In this document: positions 1-4,149 of the stretch, in pieces
Numbering within the stretch: position 1 is the first letter of the stretch
Layout: each line of letters begins with the position of its first letter
Assembly (NCBI GenBank): GCA_005883235.1
Contig: VAYE01000191.1
Location: forward strand, 1 to 6,064
Direction: 5' to 3'
Source: Actinomycetota bacterium
Lineage (GTDB): Bacteria > Actinomycetota > Thermoleophilia > Gaiellales > Gaiellaceae
DNA length: 6,064 bases
The notes under the pieces: generated by a model
Told to the model about the DNA's origin: nothing
The model's database searches: none
The model's input: the letters and a program-made list of their open reading frames with translations, nothing else
Translations under genes and position numbers: made by a program

Positions 1-198
1 GATCCAGATCACGTGCGCGTAGGTCACGGGCGGGGCTGTCTTCGTGCCGCAATCGCCCGCCGGCGGCGGAGGCGGTGGGCAGTTGTGATGGCACGGTTTG
101 GGACCGTGGCCGGTTGCGGCGCCGGCAGCTGTCGAGACCAGTACGCACGCGGCCGCGAGCGCGGCGATCGGCAGCAGGATGCTAGGGCGGTTCGTCAT
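1..198 (-). CDS. Secreted phosphoesterase, N-terminal part (3' end beyond window)
   Basis: Sixty-six codons from an ATG at 198-196 run off the left edge without a stop. The N-terminus is a clear export signal: Arg4, a hydrophobic stretch at residues 6-23, and an Ala-Gly-Ala-Ala cleavage-like site near 26-28. A Cys/His/Pro-rich linker with a run of six prolines follows, then CGTKTAPPVTYAHVIWI. The ending Y-x-HVIWI resembles the first core strand of the phosphoesterase (PF04185, acid phosphatase/phospholipase C-like) family, which normally continues with a metal-binding M-E-N motif just outside the window. It would act outside the membrane on phosphate esters; the substrate cannot be told. A GGGGG ribosome-binding run lies 7 nt before the ATG. 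The ATG overlaps the stop of an upstream frame as ATGA, suggesting co-translation. The signal peptide is seen directly; the family rests on one short motif and is inferred. Confidence 0.68.
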   Translation of the reverse strand, partial: MTNRPSILLPIAALAAACVLVSTAAGAATGHGPKPCHHNCPPPPPPAGDCGTKTAPPVTYAHVIWI

Positions 199-345
199 GG
201 TCGGACCCCCTCGTCGATGACGAGTAGAAGATACGCGTCGCACCGTGGCGGATGTCTTCTGACCGCAGGCGGTCGCGAGCAGCAAGCCGGCGAGCAGGAG
301 GCCGAGAACGCTACTCCCCGCGCCGGTACGCAGGAGTCGATCGCC
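195..345 (-). pseudogene. Small lipoprotein-like reading frame, start unresolved and frameshifted
   Basis: The minus strand upstream of the phosphoesterase encodes a lipoprotein-type leader: Arg residues, then SSVLGLLLAGLLLATACGQK, with the lipobox-like A-T-A-C cysteine codon at 267-265. In this frame there is no ATG, GTG or TTG between the upstream TAG (369-367) and the hydrophobic stretch, so the start is lost or lies in another frame. Around 225-240 a change of frame would lead to AYLLLVIDEGVRP and a TGA at 197-195. That TGA overlaps the next gene's ATG as ATGA, a common operon arrangement. If real, this was a short membrane-anchored protein translated together with the phosphoesterase. 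The alternative is that the hydrophobic run is just an in-frame upstream extension of the phosphoesterase leader. Function unknown. Confidence 0.33.
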
Positions 346-366
346 GCGGCGTGACCGGAGCCGTGG

Positions 367-893
367 CTACTTCCCGCGCGCAGTCTTCTTCTTCGGCTTC
401 GGCTTCCTCGTCTTGCCGGTCTTGCCCGGCGCCGCATCCTTCTTCGGCCGCTTTGGTGCCACCGCCGCCTCCTTCCCTGGCTATCCCTACCTCACTGCCT
501 GCGCGCTCGCGTGCGCTCGGAGGTGCGCTCGCGTCCAGCTGGGCGATCTGGGCGCAGAGAGAGATCGGCGAGCCCACCTGCCAGAGCACGGAGCCATCCG
601 CTCCCAGGCCGGAGACGGCGATCGTGAACGGCTGCCGCAAACGAGCGAGACCGGCGAAGGTCGCGCCGGTGGCTCCCGCTCAGCGTGAGCCGGGCGACGG
701 CGGCATCGCCGCTATCCCAGCAGACGACCCGCCAGGAGAGCGGGTCGAGCTCGGCAGACCAGGCGACTCCCAGCTGATCACGAGTCGCGCGCACAACACG
801 GAGCGCATCCCCACCCGAGCCCACGGCACCGCCCCGCGAGGGGCCGGCTCGGCCTGGATGCGCGTCAGCGCCGGGTGCTCCCTGGCCGCGCAT
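367..893 (-). pseudogene. Frame-broken gene for an unrecognised protein with a Lys/Pro-rich tail
   Basis: No single frame is open here, but three minus-strand frames join into one plausible protein with GC-rich third positions. Reading right to left, the first block contains VVRATRDQLGVAWSAELDP and SWRVVCWDSGDAAVARLTLSG-like text down to about 680. The frame then changes to ARLRQPFTIAVSGLGADGS and WQVGSPISLCAQIAQLDAS down to about 490-540. It changes again to a basic tail, KRPKKDAAPGKTGKTRKPKP then KKKTARGK, ending at TAG 369-367. The middle alternates hydrophobic and polar residues like a beta-sandwich. Near 800-840 another frame (AREHPALTRIQAEPAP) may give the true N-terminal part, so the start is not resolved and 893 is only an ATG at that edge. 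I do not recognise the family. It lies upstream of, and on the same strand as, the lipoprotein/phosphoesterase pair. Decay or sequencing indels would look the same. Confidence 0.45.
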
Positions 894-1180
894 GCGGATG
901 CGAGCGATCCTAGCGACGATCCCAGGCGCAGCGCTCGAGGAGGTTTTGCTGTCGCGCGCGCGAGGCGCTGGACAACCTCGACGGGCTCGCCGCCGAGAGC
1001 GACGTCCTACTGCTTGTCGAGCTTGAAGCCGCGCTGCGCGAGCTCTTTCAAACGGTCGAGGAAGGGGTGGCCGACCCGCGGCGGCCACCAGCGGACTTAC
1101 CTGGAGCGCCGCGTGATGAGTCGTACGGGGCGCTTTTCGAGGAAGCTGCGTCAGAAGCACGCAGGGCCGCGCTGACCTGA
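892..1180 (+). pseudogene. Short unrecognised alpha-helical protein, one frame break in a CG run
   Basis: From ATG 892 (or ATG 898) one frame reads MRMRAILATIPGAALEEVLL up to a CG dinucleotide run at 953-962. The next frame over then continues EALDNLDGLAAESDVLLLVE, ALRELFQTVEEGVADPRRP and GALFEEAASEARRAALT to a TGA at 1178-1180. One more CG unit in the run would fuse the halves smoothly as a protein of about 96 residues. The second part is Glu/Ala/Leu-rich and looks helical, with a Pro-rich turn in the middle. There is no signal peptide and no family that I recognise. No convincing ribosome-binding site precedes either ATG, and the start touches the broken minus-strand gene, so the 5' end is uncertain. 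It could also be the C-terminal remnant of a longer gene. Confidence 0.38.
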
Positions 1181-1302
1181 CCCTTTCGGGGGGGTGATGC
1201 GGGAACGCGGCCCCCACTGGCCCTGAATGGACAGTCACTCGCTAAGGGTTTGGCGGAACGCTGTAGGCCAGTAGCCATACGGCCTCAACGGTAGCGGGCT
1301 GA

Positions 1303-1341
1303 GCGGCTTACCCCATTTCGGCGGCGGCTTTACCCCACTCG
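1303..1341. repeat. Imperfect tandem 18-nt repeat, 21 nt apart
   Basis: GCGGCTTACCCCATTTCG at 1303-1320 is followed by GCGGCTTTACCCCACTCG at 1324-1341, start to start 21 nt, or two helical turns. The shared core is GCGGC, TT, ACCCCA and a final CG. Same-face spacing would suit a pair of protein-binding sites about 50-90 nt before the GTG at 1392. This could be an operator, but nothing else supports that. Confidence 0.5.
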
Positions 1342-1379
1342 TTGAGGTGTTTAGGCTACTCGCACACACAACGTCTACT

Positions 1380-1385
1380 AAGGGG
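1380..1385 (+). promoter_or_regulatory. Ribosome-binding site deciding the GTG start at 1392
   Basis: AAGGGG lies 6 nt before GTG 1392. The frame is open further upstream to a GTG at 1347, which has no comparable site, so 1392 is the preferred start. Confidence 0.55.
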
Positions 1386-1391
1386 TGCGAG

Positions 1392-1808
1392 GTGGCAGGA
1401 AACGTAGAGTTTGTCGTGCAGCGGGAAAATGTTGATCTTCTCGCGCCGCACACCCTGATCGGCGGCGTGAGCCTCCCGGCAGGAGCCTACGTCTCGTTTG
1501 CGAGAACGGAGCTCGCGCCACGAGGCGGCGCGGCCGTCGGCTGGTCGGCGAGGGCCACACTCCGTCTCCAGGACGCCCAACACGTTGTGGCCGAAGACAT
1601 TTCATACATCAGCTGGGGGCTGACGGACTCTGCAGGCGATGATGTTCCAGAGAAGGTCAAGCCCGTTGTTTTGATGACCAGCGGTGAGCTTGGCGATGGC
1701 GCTCAGGCCGAATTCTTCCTCGACCGCGGCGGAGACGATCAGGAGCTTTTCGCTCTTGGCGGCGGCACGCTGATCGTCATGCCGGTCGACGGCATCAACA
1801 TTCCCTAA
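1392..1808 (+). CDS. Intact orphan gene, 138-residue beta-rich hypothetical protein
   Basis: The frame runs from GTG 1392 to TAA 1806-1808, giving 138 residues that begin MAGNVEFVVQRENVDLL. I do not recognise a family. The sequence is acidic and shows alternating beta-type segments: LIGGVSLPAGAYVSFARTEL, AVGWSARATLRLQD, QAEFFLDR and GGTLIVMPVDGINIP. The order V-S-L-P-A-G-x-Y-V-x-F-A, a central variable stretch, and a closing G-G-G-T-L-I-V-M-x-V resembles small jelly-roll/beta-sandwich proteins of soil bacteria; this is inference from pattern. There is no signal peptide, membrane segment or cysteine. It is the only complete, unbroken gene in the window. Third positions are less GC-rich than in the neighbours, hinting at a different origin. 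It stands alone, between the direct-repeat region and a terminator-like hairpin, so it is probably transcribed by itself. Confidence 0.72.
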   Translation: MAGNVEFVVQRENVDLLAPHTLIGGVSLPAGAYVSFARTELAPRGGAAVGWSARATLRLQDAQHVVAEDISYISWGLTDSAGDDVPEKVKPVVLMTSGELGDGAQAEFFLDRGGDDQELFALGGGTLIVMPVDGINIP

Positions 1809-1840
1809 AGCGCCGCGGCGGGAGGCTAAGCCGCCGCTTT
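1807..1840 (+). terminator. Hairpin directly after the 138-residue gene
   Basis: AAAGCG (1807-1812) pairs with CGCTTT (1835-1840), and GCGGC (1815-1819) pairs with GCCGC (1830-1834). That makes an 11-bp stem with a 2-nt bulge and a 10-nt loop. It starts within the stop codon. The T-run is short (CTTTCC), so termination would rest on stem strength. Confidence 0.5.
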
Positions 1841-1898
1841 CCGGCAGGTCGTCCTCGGCGCGGGACGACTACCGCCGGTAGCGTGTAGGTGCCGGAAA
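1838..1898. repeat. Structured inverted-repeat element, possible three-way junction
   Basis: An outer perfect 9-bp inverted repeat, TTTCCGGCA (1838-1846) with TGCCGGAAA (1890-1898), encloses two further hairpins. They are GTCGTCC (1848-1854) with GGACGAC (1863-1869), and TACC (1870-1873) with GGTA (1877-1880). An unpaired stretch of 9 nt (1881-1889) remains. It lies between the 138-residue gene and the start of transposase-related sequence. It could be a REP-like palindrome, the outer end of a decayed mobile element, or a second terminator. Confidence 0.45.
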
Positions 1899-1910
1899 TG
1901 CTGGTTCTCA

Positions 1911-2163
1911 GCCCGCCGAGCAGGTCACGGCGGCGGACGCGACTGGGGACGAACATGCTGGCAATCGGGTGCTCGCCGCTCTGCGGTGGCCTGAGCGGCG
2001 GTCGTTGCGCCCGTGCGCGGTGCGGCCGGTGCTCGTTGTAATGACCTACGTATGTGGCGAGGACATGGTGGAGGTGGCGACGGCCGAGGATCAGCAGCCG
2101 GTCGAGGCACTCGCGGCGGACGCTGCCGACCCAGCGCTCGGCGTGCGCTCGCGCCTTCGGCGC
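1911..2163 (-). pseudogene. 3'-end remnant of an integrase-type transposase (copy A)
   Basis: Read on the minus strand from 2163, this gives the last part of the same transposase family as the central element. It reads APKARAHAERWVGSVRREC, then LDRLLILGRRHLHHVLATY, HYNEHRPHRA, a variable linker, and RRDLLGGL at about 1911-1936, where similarity stops. It keeps the third catalytic residue (Glu of HAERW) and the terminal RRDLLGGL block but lacks the whole DNA-binding region and both catalytic aspartates. There is no stop at the usual family position and no own terminal repeat, so the 3' end is lost too. The remnant begins exactly where the terminal repeat of the central element ends. The segment 2082-2150 is almost identical to 2394-2462 in the central copy. 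It cannot be functional. Confidence 0.78.
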
Positions 2164-2180
2164 CCCGTGGGGTGCGGAAA
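2164..2180 (+). repeat. Left terminal inverted repeat of copy B
   Basis: CCCGTGGGGTGCGGAAA matches the right end perfectly in inverted orientation over 17 bp. The match continues weakly for about 9 more bases (TTGCGTCTC against CTCGGTCTG, five matches). This end lies downstream of the transposase gene. Confidence 0.85.
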
Positions 2181-2187
2181 TTGCGTC

Positions 2188-3277
2188 TCACGCGGCGGGA
2201 GCGAGTTCGTACTCGTGGATGAGGCCACCGAGGAGGTCGCGCCGGTGCACGCTAGCGAGCGGCGCGCGCGGGTCGCCTCGAGCCGCGGCGACGGCGGCGG
2301 CGGGGTCAGGCGGTTGGAGGTCGAGGGCGCGGTGCGGCCTCCGGTGGTTGTAGTGGCGCGCGTAGACGCGGAGGACGTGCTCGAGCTGGCGGCGGCCGAC
2401 GATCAGCAGCCGGTCGAGGCACTCGCGGCGGACGCTGCCGACCCAGCGCTCGACGTGCGCGTTCGCGTTCGGCGCCCGGACGGGGGTGCGGATGATCCTG
2501 ATGCCTTCGCTGGCGAAGACGGCATCGAACGCCGCGGCGAACTTGGTATCTCGGTCGTGGACGAGGAAGTGAACCCGGCGGCCGCGATCGCCGAGGTCCA
2601 TCAGCAGGTTGCGCGCCTGCTGCAGCATCCAGCGCGTGTCCGGGTTGCTCGTGCAGCACAGGTACTCGACGCGACGGCCGCCGATCGAAAGAAAGACGAG
2701 CACGTACAGACGGCGAAGCCAAACCGTGTCGACGGTGAGGAAGTCGCAGGCGATGATCGAGCCGCCTTGCTGGCGCAGGAAGCTGCGCCAGCTCTGCCGG
2801 TCGCGCTGCGGCGCTGGCGGGATGCTGGCGTCGGCGAGCACGCTGCGCACCAGCGTCGCCGAGACGTCGATGCCCAGCTTGCGCACCTCGCCGACGATTC
2901 GCACGTAGCCCCAGCTTGTGTTCTCGCGTGCCAGCCGCACGATCAGGTCGCGTACCTCCCGCTCGATGGGCGGCCGGCCCGGCCGGCGGTGCGGATACGT
3001 CCAGTGCCGAGCGATCAGGTGCCGGTGCCAGCGCAACAGCGTCTCCGGCCGCACCGGAAAGGCTCTCCAAGACCGGCGCGGCGACACTCGGCTGAGGGCG
3101 GCAAGCATGAGCCGGTCCCTCGGCTCGAATCGGGGCCGACCCACCTGCCGGCGGAGAATCGCCAGCTCGTGCCGTAGCACGAGGATCTCGAGCTCCTTCG
3201 AACGATCACCCCCGGACGAGCAGCACCACCAGCTCAAGCAGTCGGCAGGCGACCAGGTACACCAACGACACGAGCAA
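2188..3277 (-). CDS. Integrase-core (DDE) transposase of copy B, single frameshift near the N-terminus
   Basis: From TTG 3277, with GGAGG 6 nt upstream, one frame gives MLVSLVYLVACRLLELVVLL then VRG and a TGA at 3208-3206. The next frame continues DRSKELEILVLRHELAILRR to a TGA at 2190-2188. Removing one G from the G5 run at 3213-3209 fuses them into a 362-residue protein, the expected family size. In that numbering the helix-turn-helix/linker part covers about 24-160 (ETLLRWHRHL, RPGRPPIE, LARENTSWGYVRIVGE). The RNase H core follows, with Asp178 (ACDFLTVDT), Asp241 (VHDRDTKF) and Glu276 (NAHVERW), 34 residues between the last two. The end is RRDLLGGLIHEYE. The enzyme would cut and join the element's inverted repeats. 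Without a shift, translation could start at TTG 3237 in the main frame, giving 349 residues with an abnormal N-terminus. Activity is therefore uncertain, though all catalytic residues are present. Confidence 0.82.
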
Positions 3278-3283
3278 AGGCAG

Positions 3284-3288
3284 CCTCC
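3284..3288 (-). promoter_or_regulatory. Ribosome-binding site for the copy B transposase
   Basis: GGAGG on the minus strand lies 6 nt before TTG 3277-3275. This supports that start and the leading reading frame MLVSLVYLVACRL, which matches the usual family N-terminus. It argues that the frame break 66 nt later is the abnormal point. Confidence 0.6.
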
Positions 3289-3349
3289 AAAGATGGGGAC
3301 ACCGACGCTAACGCCACCCCGGGAAGCCGGCTCCGACAACCAGACCGAG

Positions 3350-3366
3350 TTTCCGCACCCCACGGG
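3350..3366 (-). repeat. Right terminal inverted repeat of copy B
   Basis: The plus strand reads TTTCCGCACCCCACGGG, the exact reverse complement of the left repeat at 2164-2180. It lies upstream of the transposase gene, about 60 nt before its ribosome-binding site. Sequence of copy C begins at the next base. Confidence 0.85.
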
Positions 3367-4050
3367 TTGGTGACGCCGCGGACGCTGCTGCGATGGCATC
3401 AAGCGATGGTTCGGCGGAAGTGGCGGCAGTCACGCGGCCGGGTCGGACGTCCGCCGTTGTCTCCGGATGTCCAGCAGTTGGTGCTCCGGCTCGCGCGCGA
3501 GAACCCGCGCTGCGGACACCGTCGGATCTGCGGCGAGCTTGCGAAGCTCGGCTTCACCGTCTCGCCGACCAGCGTCCGGCGATTGATCACTCGCTCAGGC
3601 CTAACGCCTGCGCCACGACGGTCCGGCCTCAGCTGGCGCGCGTTCCTACGGGCGCAGGCAGGGTCGATCGTCGCCTGTGACTTCTTCACCGTCGAAAGCG
3701 TCCTCCTGCGCCGCTTCTACGTGCTCTTCTTCATCGCGCATGCGTCTTCCGCAGCGAAGGCATCCGGATCGTGAAGACGCCGGTGCGAGCGCCGAAAGCG
3801 AACGCGATCGCCGAGCGCTTCGTCCGCACCGTCCGCTCGGAGTGCTTGGACTGGCTGCTGATCCTCAACCGCCGCCACCTCGAACACGTGCTCCACACCT
3901 ATCGCCCACTACAACGGCCGGAGGCCGCACCGCGCGCTCGGCCTTCGACCGCCAGACCGAGATGAACCCGCGCCACCAGCCGAAGGCGAGATCCAGCGAC
4001 ACGACCGGCTCGGCGGCCTCATCCACGAGTACTACCGAGCTGCCGCGTGA
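3367..4050 (+). pseudogene. Broken integrase-type transposase (copy C): 5' truncated, internally deleted, frameshifted
   Basis: A relative of copy B on the opposite strand starts in mid-gene at the edge of copy B's repeat: LVTPRTLLRWHQAMVRRKW, then RGRVGRPPLSPDVQQLVLRL and IVACDFFTVES with the first catalytic Asp at 3679-3681. At about 3737-3743 the text jumps from YVLFFIA to VFRSEGIRIVKTPVRAP. About 55 residues are missing, including the second catalytic Asp (D of HDRD in copy B). The frame changes there, continues with the Glu (NAIAERF, 3813-3815), and changes back near 3903, ending AHYNGRRPHRAL ... LGGLIHEYYRAAA at TGA 4048-4050. The N-terminal ~55 residues of the family are absent. It cannot encode an active enzyme. 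No inverted repeat matching copy B is seen after the stop, so C is a different element type of the same family. Confidence 0.85.
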
Positions 4051-4106
4051 GAGGGGACATCGATATTGGCGCCCTTCAGTTCGTGTTATGTGCAGCTGGG
4101 AGCACC

Positions 4107-4123
4107 AAAAGCTTCGACGAAGC
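4107..4123 (-). terminator. Small terminator after the AMMECR1/toroid gene
   Basis: On the minus strand GCTTC-GTC-GAAGC is followed by TTTTGG, 27 nt after the TAG at 4152-4150. The stem is only 5 bp, so it may be weak. A second hairpin, GCCGAA (4132-4137) with TTCGGC (4145-4150), overlaps the stop codon and may add to it. Confidence 0.45.
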
Positions 4124-4149
4124 GAGTCAGCGCCGAAGGCCGCGTTCGG

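Larger units (their letters stand above)
1181..1391. other. Gene-free stretch upstream of the 138-residue gene
   Basis: I see no gene on either strand. The stretch is less GC-rich than its surroundings and contains the direct repeat at 1303-1341. An open minus frame at 1235-1453 has no ribosome-binding site and overlaps the start of the plus gene, so I treat it as chance. The promoter of the 138-residue gene probably lies here, but I cannot place -35 and -10 boxes with confidence. Confidence 0.5.
2164..3366 (-). mobile_element. Nearly complete insertion sequence (copy B), 1203 bp, with terminal inverted repeats
   Basis: The element is bounded by perfect 17-bp inverted repeats, CCCGTGGGGTGCGGAAA at 2164-2180 and its reverse complement at 3350-3366. 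It contains a single transposase gene whose stop lies 8 nt inside the left repeat. It is an integrase-core (RNase H fold, DDE) element related to the IS3/IS481 group; I cannot assign a named IS. No direct target duplication is visible at the borders: the left flank ends in ...GGCGC and the right begins TTGGTG. Both flanks are broken relatives of the element (copies A and C). The boundaries rest on the repeats and on the points where flank homology begins. Confidence 0.8.

Noticed and set aside
252..1175. Long plus-strand open frame, 307 codons
   Set aside because: It crosses the region where minus-strand frames give coherent protein text and a Lys/Pro-rich tail. Its product is Arg/Ser/Ala-rich without motifs.
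492..1238. Minus-strand 248-codon frame taken as one gene
   Set aside because: Only part of it (about 680-830) reads like protein. Upstream it is antisense to the more coherent plus-strand gene at 892-1180, and its last part is out of frame with the convincing text at 490-640.
1235..1453. Minus-strand 72-codon open frame ending ...PYGYWPTAFRQTLSE
   Set aside because: It has no ribosome-binding site, overlaps the supported start of the plus-strand gene, and crosses the direct repeat. I considered a tRNA in this stretch and found no T-loop or acceptor pairing.
2150..2168. Target-site duplication at the borders of copy B
   Set aside because: Bases outside 2164 (...GGCGC) and outside 3366 (TTGGTG...) do not match. 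Shifting the border by a few bases does not create a direct repeat either.
1969..3177. Long plus-strand open frame, 402 codons
   Set aside because: It is antisense to the transposases A and B, whose catalytic motifs are clear on the minus strand. Its own translation is low-complexity Ala/Arg/Val text typical of GC-rich shadow frames.
4051..4106. Possible right-end inverted repeat of copy C
   Set aside because: Compared with the copy B ends (CCCGTGGGGTGCGGAAA), nothing similar follows the stop of copy C.
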